In this document: positions 1-5,791 of the stretch, piece after piece | Layout: every line of letters begins with the position of its first letter | Position numbering within the stretch: the first letter of the stretch is position 1 | Origin: Microbacteriaceae bacterium | GTDB taxonomy: Bacteria; Actinomycetota; Actinomycetes; Actinomycetales; Microbacteriaceae | DNA: 6,714 nucleotides | Direction: 5' to 3' | NCBI GenBank assembly: GCA_030840185.1 | Contig: JAUZFY010000351.1 | Location: 1-6,714, forward strand | Made by a program: the position numbers and the translations under genes | The notes under the pieces: model-generated | What the model was told of the DNA's origin: nothing | The model's database searches: none | What the model saw: the letters and a program-made list of their open reading frames with translations, nothing else

Positions 1-446
1 GCATCCTCTCGGTCGATCGCGGCCAGGAGGAGGCCGCGACGGCGCTCGGCATGACCTGGTTCCAGTCGATGTGGCGCGTCATCATCCCGCAATCGATGCG
101 GGTGATCATCCCGCCGACCGGCAACGAGTTCATCTCGATGCTCAAGACGACCTCGCTCGTCACGGCCATTCCGTTCACCCTGGACCTCTTCGCCCGCTCG
201 CGCGACATCTCCGTCGAGACCTTCACCCCGATCCCATTGCTCCTCGTCGCGTCGACGTGGTACCTGGCCATCACCTCCGTTCTCATGGTCGGTCAGTACT
301 TTCTCGAGAAGCGGTTTGCTCGGGGCATTGGTGACGCGCGGCCGGACGGCGCCGAAGCCGGCTCGTCTCCGGCGCCGCACACGGGACCGATTGGCGCGGC
401 GGGTTCCTCCGACGCGCCGGTTCTGGACAAGAGGGAACACCAGTGA
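1..446 (+). CDS. Polar amino acid ABC transporter permease, C-terminal part (5' end outside window)
   Basis: This is the membrane subunit of a polar amino acid uptake transporter (HisM/GlnP family). The open frame runs in from the left edge (first full codon at 3) to TGA at 444-446, so the true start lies upstream and the ATG at 51 is internal. The first visible residues form the cytoplasmic EAA loop ([21 protein letters not shown] pattern, codons from about position 33), which docks on the ATPase. Next come the family-typical stretch around [12 protein letters not shown] and a last hydrophobic segment near [19 protein letters not shown], ending in [12 protein letters not shown] charged, Pro/Ala/Gly-rich tail of about 40 residues follows; it is longer than usual and probably disordered. 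The stop overlaps the GTG start of the ATPase gene by four bases (GTGA), which suggests translational coupling. The binding-protein gene is presumably upstream. The family call is firm; the exact amino acid substrate cannot be read from this fragment. Confidence 0.93.
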   Translation, partial: ILSVDRGQEEAATALGMTWFQSMWRVIIPQSMRVIIPPTGNEFISMLKTTSLVTAIPFTLDLFARSRDISVETFTPIPLLLVASTWYLAITSVLMVGQYFLEKRFARGIGDARPDGAEAGSSPAPHTGPIGAAGSSDAPVLDKREHQ

Positions 447-1216
447 CCCAGACATCCGTGCCCATGGTCGAGGCCGACCAGGTGTCCAAGAGCTTCGGCT
501 CGAACCATGTGCTCAAGAGCATCTCGCTCACCGTCAACCGCGGCGAGGTGATGTGCCTCGTCGGGCCGAGCGGCTCGGGCAAATCAACCTTCCTGCGCTG
601 CATCAATCACCTCGAGCAGGTGGATGCCGGCAGGCTGCGAGTGGATGGCACGCTCATCGGCTATCGCGAAAAGGGCGACAAGCTGCACGAGTTGAAGCCG
701 CAGGAGGCCGCACTGCAGCGCCGGGATATCGGAATGGTGTTCCAGCGGTTCAACCTCTTCCCCCATATGACCGCGCTCGACAACATTATCGAGGCTCCGA
801 TGCGGGTGAAGCGGATGCCGAAGGCGAAAGCGGTGGCGCGGGCGAAGGAGCTTCTGGCCAGGGTCGGGCTCGCGGACAAAGCGAGCGCGTACCCCGCTCA
901 CCTGAGTGGCGGTCAGCAGCAGCGCGTCGCGATCGCCCGGGCGCTCGCGATGGACCCGAAGCTCATGCTCTTCGACGAGCCGACCTCCGCTCTCGATCCC
1001 GAGCTGGTCGGCGAGGTGCTCGATGTCATGAAGGAACTCGCCGTCGAGGGGATGACGATGATCGTCGTGACCCACGAAATGGGGTTCGCCCGCGAAGTCG
1101 CCGATTCGCTTGTGTTCATGGACGGCGGGGTCGTCGTCGAGGCCGGCGATCCGCGATCGGTGCTTACCGATCCTCAGCACGAGCGAACCAGGGCTTTTCT
1201 CTCGAAGGTGCTGTAG
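443..1216 (+). CDS. Polar amino acid ABC transporter ATP-binding protein
   Basis: This is the cytoplasmic ATPase (257 aa) that powers the preceding permease, of the HisP/GlnQ type. All nucleotide-binding motifs are intact: Walker [10 protein letters not shown] at residues 41-49, Q-loop Gln101, signature LSGGQQQ at 154-160, Walker B LMLFDE at 174-179, D-loop SALD at 182-185 and switch His211. The insertion between the ABC beta region and the Q-loop (about residues 73-96) resembles the HisP branch. The C-terminus ([14 protein letters not shown]) is typical of amino acid importers. I chose GTG at 443 because it overlaps the permease TGA as GTGA and has a GAGGGA ribosome site at 431-436, six bases upstream. 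An internal ATG at codon 8 is a less likely start. The substrate is a polar amino acid or a relative; the specificity is unknown. Confidence 0.95.
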   Translation: MTQTSVPMVEADQVSKSFGSNHVLKSISLTVNRGEVMCLVGPSGSGKSTFLRCINHLEQVDAGRLRVDGTLIGYREKGDKLHELKPQEAALQRRDIGMVFQRFNLFPHMTALDNIIEAPMRVKRMPKAKAVARAKELLARVGLADKASAYPAHLSGGQQQRVAIARALAMDPKLMLFDEPTSALDPELVGEVLDVMKELAVEGMTMIVVTHEMGFAREVADSLVFMDGGVVVEAGDPRSVLTDPQHERTRAFLSKVL

Positions 1217-1220
1217 CGGT

Positions 1221-1254
1221 ATCCTTCCGGTGTTTCGTCACGGCCGGAACGGAT
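1221..1254 (+). terminator. Bulged hairpin after the amino acid transporter operon; possible U-tract-less terminator
   Basis: Five bases after the ATPase stop, ATCCTTCCGG (1221-1230) can pair with CCGGAA-C-GGAT (1244-1254). This gives ten base pairs with one bulged C (1250) and a 13-base loop. No U-tract follows; the next bases are CTAAAATTG. It is therefore not a classical intrinsic terminator, though hairpins without U-tracts have been proposed as terminators in actinobacteria. It also borders the regulator's putative -10 at 1256-1261. Confidence 0.35.
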
Positions 1255-1255
1255 C

Positions 1256-1261
1256 TAAAAT
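1256..1261 (+). promoter_or_regulatory. Putative -10 element (TAAAAT) of the first GntR gene
   Basis: TAAAAT matches the sigma-70 type -10 consensus at four of six positions and lies in the most AT-rich stretch of the 99-base gap before the regulator. It would leave a leader of about 45-50 bases. A weak -35 candidate (TTCGTC, 1234-1239) sits 16 bases upstream. The same TAAAAT appears at the equivalent place (6541-6546) before the second GntR gene, which is the main support. Confidence 0.35.
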
Positions 1262-1268
1262 TGTACTG

Positions 1269-1295
1269 CCCAGGCCCGTCGAGCCTGTCGCAACC
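1269..1295 (+). promoter_or_regulatory. Conserved 27-base leader block, copy 1
   Basis: The block contains TCGAGCCTGTCGCAACC at 1279-1295 and differs from 6561-6587 at only three positions (24 of 27 identical). It begins 7 bases after the putative -10 and ends 20 bases before the regulator ATG; in copy 2 the gap to the homologous ATG is 22. Downstream of a -10 and upstream of the ribosome site, it could be an autoregulatory operator or a 5' UTR element. It may also simply be recent shared ancestry. Confidence 0.45.
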
Positions 1296-1315
1296 GTTCC
1301 CGAGGTGAATCAACG

Positions 1316-1987
1316 ATGAACGAGGCGACATACGGAACCGCAGCGCGCATCAGCTTGGCCGAAGAAGCTTACGACGCTGTCCGGAGGATGATCCTCGACG
1401 GGAGGCTCGCTCCCGGTAGTCGAGTCACCGTGCGTCCGATCGCCAGCGCTCTCGACCTATCGCCGACACCGATCAAGGCGGCCCTCGCCCGCCTTGAGCA
1501 AGAGGGCGTGTTGGAAGCACGGTTGCATCGTGGTTTTTTCGTGCCGACCCTGAGTCGTGACGACATGCGCGACATCTATGACATGAGGGAGGGGCTCGAC
1601 GGTGTCGCCGTCCGCCGCGCGGCCCAATCGGAGCAGCGGGTAAGAATCGCTGCGGTATTGCGGCGCAGTTGCGAACGACAGCAGGCCTGCCTGCACAGGG
1701 GTGACATCGACGGTTTTCGCGCCGAAGATCTTCACTTTCACCACACCCTGTGGGCGCTGTCGGGCAACGAGCGTGTCAGGCGAGCCGGAGAGAGCCTGCA
1801 GGATCAGATGAGGCTCGGCAACGCCGTTTCGGCTCGGCGGCCGGGCAGGGGAGGGCAGGCGGTCTCTGAGCACCTCGCAATTGTGGAGGCGATTTCGGTT
1901 GGCGACAGCGATGGGGCAGAGAAGGCGGCCCGTCACCACATTCGGCTGACGGCCGATGACTTGGACGAAGAGCTGGGCGAGAGCTAG
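1316..1987 (+). CDS. GntR-family transcriptional regulator, FCD subfamily
   Basis: This is a 223-aa one-component DNA-binding repressor or activator. The N-terminal winged helix-turn-helix spans about residues 13-77 (LAEEAYDAVRRMILDGRLAPGS, then ALDLSPTPIKAALARLEQEG and the wing RLHRGFF). The C-terminal helical FCD ligand-binding domain covers about 83-215. Its metal-site residues appear intact at Asp138, His142, His186 and His208, so it probably binds a small carboxylate or similar ligand. The ATG at 1316 has the ribosome site GAGGTGA (1302-1308) seven bases upstream. The gene lies downstream of the amino acid transporter operon but has its own leader. It converges on pepE, sharing the CTAG that holds both stop codons. 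A close paralogue starts at 6610. Its targets are unknown; the amino acid operon, the sulfonate-type operon or its own gene are all possible. Confidence 0.93.
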   Translation: MNEATYGTAARISLAEEAYDAVRRMILDGRLAPGSRVTVRPIASALDLSPTPIKAALARLEQEGVLEARLHRGFFVPTLSRDDMRDIYDMREGLDGVAVRRAAQSEQRVRIAAVLRRSCERQQACLHRGDIDGFRAEDLHFHHTLWALSGNERVRRAGESLQDQMRLGNAVSARRPGRGGQAVSEHLAIVEAISVGDSDGAEKAARHHIRLTADDLDEELGES

Positions 1988-2751
1988 GCGGCAGCGGGGG
2001 CGTCAAAGCGCGGCGTCAGCGAGAGCAAATCAGACACGTCCCCGGACACCTCGACCGGCAGCTGACCGCGCTGATGCAGGATCGCGGGGCCGGGCGCCGT
2101 CGGCGAAACGGCGGTGCCGCCGACCGCCGCTGAGGTGGACTCACCGTGGCGCTGAACGCGCAACCAGGTGCCCTCCCGCAACCCGAGAACAGCAACGTCG
2201 TTGTCCTCATGAAATTCGCGCAGTCGAAGCTCCCGCGACTCGCCGGCGTGTGTTGAGTTCGGATCGGCATCCAGATAGTGGCAGTTCAGCTGGAACGGGA
2301 TAAGGCCGAGCGTTTCCAGCGAGGGCGGCTGCACGATGGGCATGTCGTTGGTGGTGCGCATGGTGGGACACGCGACCAAGCTTCCCGCGCTCGCGCCGCT
2401 GTAGCGCAGTTGCCGGGCGACTGCCGCCCGGATCGGTTCGAGCAGATCCAGCGCGTGGAGCGCCCCGGTGAGCCGAAAGGTGTTGCCGCCCCCGACATAG
2501 ATGCCGCCAGCGTCCCGAATTGCGGCCGCCGGATCCTCGACCGAATGGAGTCCTACGACCCGGATGCCGTGCCGATCAAAGGCGCTCGCCACCTTCGCCG
2601 TGTACGCGTCGTGATCGGCGAGGGCCCACGGTGCGAACACCACCTCGCTGACACCGCTGAAGAAGTCGTTGATGACATCGTCGGCATGGATGAGGTAGGC
2701 GAGGTTGACGTTACTTGAATTCGACAGCAGTAGAGCGTTGGTCACGGACAC
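1984..2751 (-). CDS. pepE: Peptidase E (S51 family alpha-aspartyl dipeptidase)
   Basis: This is a 255-aa cytoplasmic serine peptidase of the PepE family, whose characterised members cleave dipeptides with N-terminal aspartate. Visible landmarks are the GGGN turn (87-90), the nucleophile elbow GAS121AG, Asp136 within TTNDMPI, and His158 within LNCHYLDADP. These correspond to the Ser120/Asp135/His157 triad known for the Salmonella enzyme, and the length is near the family norm with a modest C-terminal extension. I chose GTG at 2751; GTG at 2745 is two codons further in, and the nearby ATG at 2758 is out of frame. No strong ribosome site is visible (GGCGGG lies about 12 bases upstream), so the exact start is uncertain. 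It is the only minus-strand gene: convergent with the GntR gene (TAG stops overlap by four bases) and divergent from the ABC operon at 3007. A functional link to the neighbouring transporters is speculative. Confidence 0.93.
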   Translation of the reverse strand: MSVTNALLLSNSSNVNLAYLIHADDVINDFFSGVSEVVFAPWALADHDAYTAKVASAFDRHGIRVVGLHSVEDPAAAIRDAGGIYVGGGNTFRLTGALHALDLLEPIRAAVARQLRYSGASAGSLVACPTMRTTNDMPIVQPPSLETLGLIPFQLNCHYLDADPNSTHAGESRELRLREFHEDNDVAVLGLREGTWLRVQRHGESTSAAVGGTAVSPTAPGPAILHQRGQLPVEVSGDVSDLLSLTPRFDAPAAA

Positions 2752-2895
2752 CGACCATACACCCGCCGGAGACTGACTTCGGACCGGCGGGGAGGCCCAA
2801 TTCGTGAGCCGAAATCGAGTCCACTGCCGGTCGATACGGGCGTGTGAAGAGCTTGTTACAAACCTGTTAACCGGGCCGTTTTTTTGAATTTGAAA

Positions 2896-2908
2896 TGCAA
2901 TAGTTGCA
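2896..2908. promoter_or_regulatory. Palindrome TGCAA-TAG-TTGCA, candidate operator
   Basis: This is a perfect inverted repeat with 5-base arms and a 3-base spacer, about 100 bases before the ATPase start and inside the AT-rich island. One arm lies in AAATGCAAT (2893-2901), a 9-mer that also occurs in the leader of the second GntR gene (6550-6558). The size and symmetry suit a dimeric winged-helix repressor, but 5-base arms can arise by chance. Confidence 0.35.
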
Positions 2909-2961
2909 GCTGTCCGAACGTGAGAGAGCTACCAGCCACGTATTGGAATCCGAGCCGTCAC

Positions 2962-2976
2962 CCGTCCTCCGGACGG
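2962..2976 (+). other. Short GC-rich hairpin in the operon leader
   Basis: CCGTCC (2962-2967) and GGACGG (2971-2976) form a perfect 6-bp stem with a 3-base loop. It lies 18 bases before the ribosome site of the ATPase gene. It could modulate leader structure, but no alternative pairing partner or U-tract is seen, so a regulatory role is unproven. Confidence 0.3.
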
Positions 2977-2994
2977 AACAATCGAGCTCGCTTC

Positions 2995-3001
2995 AAGAAG
3001 G
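2995..3001 (+). promoter_or_regulatory. Ribosome binding site AAGAAGG deciding the ATPase start
   Basis: AAGAAGG ends five bases before ATG 3007. It supports starting the ABC ATPase there rather than at the in-frame TTG 2884 or GTG 2920 upstream. The 41-residue extension those starts would add has no resemblance to ABC ATPase N-termini. Confidence 0.65.
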
Positions 3002-3006
3002 TATTC

Positions 3007-3834
3007 ATGACTGAGTCAATAATCGGCGCGGGTAATCCCGGCGCCAGCGACGGGAGCGTCATTACTCGACCGGCGAGGATCGCCGTGCAAAACGTCACCA
3101 AGTCCTACGGATCGCGACGCAAGCCGACACTCGTACTCGACACGGTGAACCTCGAAATCGCGCAGGGCGAATTCCTTTGCCTGCTCGGGCCATCCGGGTG
3201 CGGCAAGTCGACGCTGCTCAACATCATCGGCGGCTTCCTGACCCCCGACTCCGGGTCGGTGACAATCGACGGCCGGAAGGTGGAGCGACCCGGACCGGAT
3301 CGGTGCATGATCTTCCAGCAGCCCGCGCTCTTCGGCTGGCTGACGGCCCTGGACAACGTGATGTTCGGCCCTCGCGCTCAGCACAAGGTCGATGCGAGCA
3401 CGCGGGATCGCGCCATGAGCATGCTCGACACGGTCGGCCTCGCGGGAACGGCGAACAAGTACCCGCACCAGCTGTCCGGAGGAATGCGGCAGAGACTGTC
3501 GATCGCTCGGGCGCTAATCAACGAACCGCAGGTGCTGCTGATGGACGAGCCGTTCGGCGCGCTCGATGCGATAACCCGCGGGCAAATGCAGGAGTTCCTA
3601 TTGAACCTGTGGGCCGAGCATCACATGACGGTGGTGTTTGTCACGCACGACGTCGAAGAGGCCACCCTCCTTGCGGACCGGGTTGCCGTCATGGCCGCAA
3701 ACCCGGGCCGAATCGTTCACCTCGACTCGGTCGACGTCCCGCGTCCGCGCAGTTACGACCTCATCGACAGCCCCGAGTACTCGCGCGTGCGCATGCAGAT
3801 TCGCCGGACGATCGAAAACGGCGGTCACTCGTGA
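3007..3834 (+). CDS. ABC transporter ATP-binding protein, sulfonate/taurine/nitrate type
   Basis: This is the cytoplasmic ATPase (275 aa) of a TauB/SsuB/NrtD-type importer. The motifs are intact: Walker A GPSGCGKST at 61-69, Q-loop Gln104 followed by the family-typical LFGWLTALDNV (108-118), signature LSGGMRQR at 156-163, Walker B VLLMDEP at 176-182, D-loop GALD and switch His214 (VTHDVEEA). About 20 N-terminal residues precede the ABC fold and look disordered. ATG 3007 is preferred for its AAGAAGG ribosome site. The gene is first in a same-strand operon, and its TGA overlaps the GTG start of the permease as GTGA, so the two are probably translationally coupled. Within this family the ATPase alone does not tell taurine from alkylsulfonate, nitrate, thiamine precursor or related substrates. 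Confidence 0.93.
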   Translation: MTESIIGAGNPGASDGSVITRPARIAVQNVTKSYGSRRKPTLVLDTVNLEIAQGEFLCLLGPSGCGKSTLLNIIGGFLTPDSGSVTIDGRKVERPGPDRCMIFQQPALFGWLTALDNVMFGPRAQHKVDASTRDRAMSMLDTVGLAGTANKYPHQLSGGMRQRLSIARALINEPQVLLMDEPFGALDAITRGQMQEFLLNLWAEHHMTVVFVTHDVEEATLLADRVAVMAANPGRIVHLDSVDVPRPRSYDLIDSPEYSRVRMQIRRTIENGGHS

Positions 3835-4634
3835 GCGCGCGAACTGCCCGGGATCGTTCGTGGCTGCGGCGTCCTCTGGTGAGCACGGCCAGCGTCGCCG
3901 GCGGCGTGGTGCTGTGGTGGATAGTTGCCTCGATAGTCCGCGATCCGGTGGTTCTGCCATCCCCCATTGATGTCCTCGGCGCCCTGGTGAAGTACATGTC
4001 CGGGCCCTACCCGTCGCAGGGCGTGACGCTGTGGCAGCACGCGGCCGCAAGCCTCACGAGAATCGCCGTTGGATTCGGGCTCGGGTCGATTATCGGCATC
4101 GCCATCGGATCCCTGATGGCCGGTTCGAAGGCCATCCGGCACATCATCGACCCCTTCATCGAACTCTCCCGGCCGTTGCCGCCGCTCGCGTTCATTCCGA
4201 TCCTCATCGTGTGGTTCGGGATCGGAGAGGTGCCCAAGGTCCTCCTGATCCTGATCGGGGTAGTGCCGGTGAGGATCATCGCCACAGTGACGGGACTCGA
4301 CAATGTTGAGCCGGAACTCATCCATGCCTCCCGGTCGCTGGGAGGGTCGGAGCGCTACACCATGATGCACGTCCGGGTGCGGGCTGCGCTGCCGAGCATC
4401 GTCACCGGCATGCGGCTCGCGGTTGGCATGTCCTGGACGAGCATCGTCGCCGCGGAGATGATCGCCGCGCAAAGCGGGCTCGGTTACGTCATCCTGCAGG
4501 CCGGCAACTATCTCGACACATCGTTGATCTTCGCGGCGATTCTCGTCATCGGCGTCCTCGGACTGCTCATGGACGGCATCCTCCGCCTCGTTCTGCGCTT
4601 TCTCGACCCGGCAGGCGCCGCCCGGCGCGTCTAG
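3831..4634 (+). CDS. ABC transporter permease, sulfonate/taurine/nitrate type
   Basis: This is a 267-aa inner-membrane subunit of the TauC/SsuC family. About six hydrophobic segments are visible, roughly at residues 18-36, 74-98, 113-131, 135-155, 188-212 and 232-258. The family block RPLPPLAFIPILIVWFGIG lies at 114-132. The cytoplasmic EAA-type loop that contacts the ATPase is around 165-189 (HASRSLGGSERYTMMHVRVRAALP). GTG at 3831 is chosen because it overlaps the ATPase stop as GTGA and gives the usual family length; the open frame extends far upstream, but that part only shadows the ATPase gene. It ends at TAG 4632-4634, and a strong hairpin separates it from the binding-protein gene. The substrate is unresolved for the same reason as the ATPase. 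Confidence 0.93.
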   Translation: MSARTARDRSWLRRPLVSTASVAGGVVLWWIVASIVRDPVVLPSPIDVLGALVKYMSGPYPSQGVTLWQHAAASLTRIAVGFGLGSIIGIAIGSLMAGSKAIRHIIDPFIELSRPLPPLAFIPILIVWFGIGEVPKVLLILIGVVPVRIIATVTGLDNVEPELIHASRSLGGSERYTMMHVRVRAALPSIVTGMRLAVGMSWTSIVAAEMIAAQSGLGYVILQAGNYLDTSLIFAAILVIGVLGLLMDGILRLVLRFLDPAGAARRV

Positions 4635-4641
4635 CTAGCTG

Positions 4642-4668
4642 TGCGGCGGGGCCGACAGCCCCGCCGCA
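4642..4668 (+). other. Strong intercistronic hairpin between permease and binding protein
   Basis: TGCGGCGGGGC (4642-4652) and GCCCCGCCGCA (4658-4668) form a perfect 11-bp stem with the loop CGACA. The downstream tract is A-rich (A6 at 4668-4673, then CCAACAACAACG), not U-rich, so it is not a classical intrinsic terminator. The opposite strand has no U-tract on its exit side either. The placement, followed by a strong ribosome site, fits an RNA-stabilising or processing element that raises binding-protein levels over permease, as seen in some other ABC operons. Partial attenuation is the alternative. Confidence 0.7.
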
Positions 4669-4705
4669 AAAAACCAACAACAACGACTTAACACGGAGGC
4701 AAGAA

Positions 4706-5791
4706 ATGACTAGAACGTTCCCGGCACCACTTCGAAACCGAAGGCGCGGACCCAAGCGGATCGCCGTGGCGATTGCCGCCGTTGCGACGGCCGTCGCACT
4801 GGTTGGTTGCAGCGCTACGGCAGGAAGTAGCGCGAAACCGAACATTGTTGTCTCCTACTGGCAGCAGACGACGCCATTGCCTGAGACGATCTTGGCGACG
4901 CAACCGTCCCTGCAGGCCACTATCCCGGCCACCCTCTCCTTCCGTTCGATCGAAAGCGGCCCTGCGGCGCTGGCCGCGCTCTCTTCGGGTTCGCTCGGCA
5001 TCGTGGGCGGAGTTGGTAACCCTCCCGTGGTCACCGCGATCGCCAAGAACACGAAGATGAAGATCATCTGGGCCCAGTACTACGACTTCGCTGGACTTTC
5101 CGTAAACAACTCCATTACTTCGCCGGCAGCCATGGCGGGAAAGACGTTCGGAACCCAGATCGGGTCTTCCCAGGATTTCTCCTTTCACGGCTGGCTTAAG
5201 CAGCACGGGCTGGAGAGCAAAGTCAAGCTTGTTGACATGCAGCCCAATGCGATGCTTGCGGCGTACAAGACCGGAGCGATCGCCGGCGGGTGGGTGAGCG
5301 AGCCGTTCGCGAGTCTCATGGCCGCCGATAGCGGACACTCGGTAACAACGAGTGCTGCAATGGTCTCCAGCGGCTACCCCGGAGTCAACGCCATCGTCGC
5401 CAACGCGGATCTGATCAAGCAGAATCCCAAGGCAGTGCAGGCCTACGTCTGCGCGATCTCACATGCTGCCGACATGACCCGCGCCAGCGGGTCGACTGCG
5501 GTTTTGAACAAGGCCGGCGCGTATGCCGGTGGTAAGGCGAACTCCTCCGACGTCATTGGGCTTGGCGGCACCTGGCCGTACTGGCCCCTCAGCGAGCAGC
5601 TGGGAAGCAAGGGCCTCGGAAGCGCTGCGAACCCTGGCAGCGGGTTGTACGCGCAGGTGCTCTACAAGACCGGCGAGTACCTGAAAGCCGCGGGAACTTT
5701 GACCGCACCGCCGACGATGGCAAAGATCTCCGCGGCGATCGACCCCACGTTCGCGAAAGCGGTCGTCGACGGCAAGTGCACCTCCAACTAG
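4706..5791 (+). CDS. ABC transporter substrate-binding lipoprotein, TauA/SsuA-like
   Basis: This is an extracytoplasmic binding protein of 361 aa, anchored as a lipoprotein. The N-terminus has a basic stretch (RNRRRGPKR), a hydrophobic core and the lipobox LVGC with Cys35 as the lipidated residue. A short Ser/Ala/Gly linker follows. The body has the TauA/NrtA-like pattern: SGPAALAALSSGSLGIVGGVGNPP (about 88-111), the GKTFG domain entry near residue 145, and MLAAYKTGAIAGGWVSEPF (about 183-201). It also has the hinge-region feature of a Pro-rich aromatic patch (WPYWPL) near the C-terminus. ATG 4706 has a clear GGAGG (4695-4699) six bases upstream. The gene follows the permease by 71 bases that contain a strong hairpin. 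Taurine or another organosulfonate is the favoured ligand because a TSUP exporter follows, but the sequence does not prove it. Confidence 0.92.
   Translation: MTRTFPAPLRNRRRGPKRIAVAIAAVATAVALVGCSATAGSSAKPNIVVSYWQQTTPLPETILATQPSLQATIPATLSFRSIESGPAALAALSSGSLGIVGGVGNPPVVTAIAKNTKMKIIWAQYYDFAGLSVNNSITSPAAMAGKTFGTQIGSSQDFSFHGWLKQHGLESKVKLVDMQPNAMLAAYKTGAIAGGWVSEPFASLMAADSGHSVTTSAAMVSSGYPGVNAIVANADLIKQNPKAVQAYVCAISHAADMTRASGSTAVLNKAGAYAGGKANSSDVIGLGGTWPYWPLSEQLGSKGLGSAANPGSGLYAQVLYKTGEYLKAAGTLTAPPTMAKISAAIDPTFAKAVVDGKCTSN

Larger units (their letters stand above)
1251..1420 (+). repeat. Direct repeat, copy 1: leader plus first 35 codons of GntR gene
   Basis: This stretch matches 6538-6714 in the same orientation. 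The coding parts (1316-1420 against 6610-6714) align without gaps at 85 of 105 bases by hand count, including a run of 33 identical bases (1387-1419 against 6681-6713). The non-coding part contains a 27-base block (1269-1295 against 6561-6587) with only three mismatches, and both copies share a TAAAAT box and a CCGAGGT ribosome-site region. The second copy is cut by the window edge, so the full extent of the repeat is unknown. No terminal inverted repeats or transposase accompany it, so this looks like paralogous gene duplication rather than a mobile element. Confidence 0.85.
2752..3006. promoter_or_regulatory. Divergent intergenic region between pepE and the sulfonate-type ABC operon
   Basis: This 255-base region must hold the promoters of both flanking genes. 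Its middle (about 2848-2908) is an AT-rich island in GC-rich surroundings, with a run of seven T (2879-2885). I find no convincing -35/-10 pair at standard spacing on either strand. It contains two TGTTA direct repeats (2854-2858 and 2865-2869 within TTGTTACAAACCTGTTAACC), a TGCAA/TTGCA palindrome (2896-2908) and a short GC hairpin (2962-2976) in the likely leader. An in-frame run without stops from TTG at 2884 adds 41 codons before the chosen ATPase start and is judged non-coding. Confidence 0.6.

Noticed and set aside
316..1308. Long plus-strand frame across the amino acid permease end and ATPase
   Set aside because: It is Arg/Ala/Gly-rich with no recognisable family and lies over two well-supported genes in another frame; long open shadow frames are common in GC-rich DNA.
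2278..2718. Plus-strand frame opposite pepE
   Set aside because: It is antisense to pepE, whose catalytic residues are all in place, and its product resembles no protein family.
2871..2885. CCGGGCCG followed by T7 as an intrinsic terminator
   Set aside because: There is no complementary left arm upstream to make a stem, and no plus-strand gene ends here.
2884..3006. 41-codon in-frame N-terminal extension of the ABC ATPase from TTG 2884 or GTG 2920
   Set aside because: No ribosome site precedes either start, the extension does not resemble ABC ATPases, and it overlaps the AT-rich promoter-like region. ATG 3007 has AAGAAGG five bases upstream.
3177..3830. Upstream part of the permease open frame, suggesting a much longer protein
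   Set aside because: This stretch overlaps the ATPase gene out of frame and has low-complexity Arg-rich content. The permease starts naturally at GTG 3831 with the GTGA overlap.
3825..4472. Minus-strand frame opposite the permease gene
   Set aside because: His/Asp/Arg-rich product typical of an antisense shadow; no ribosome site or family resemblance.
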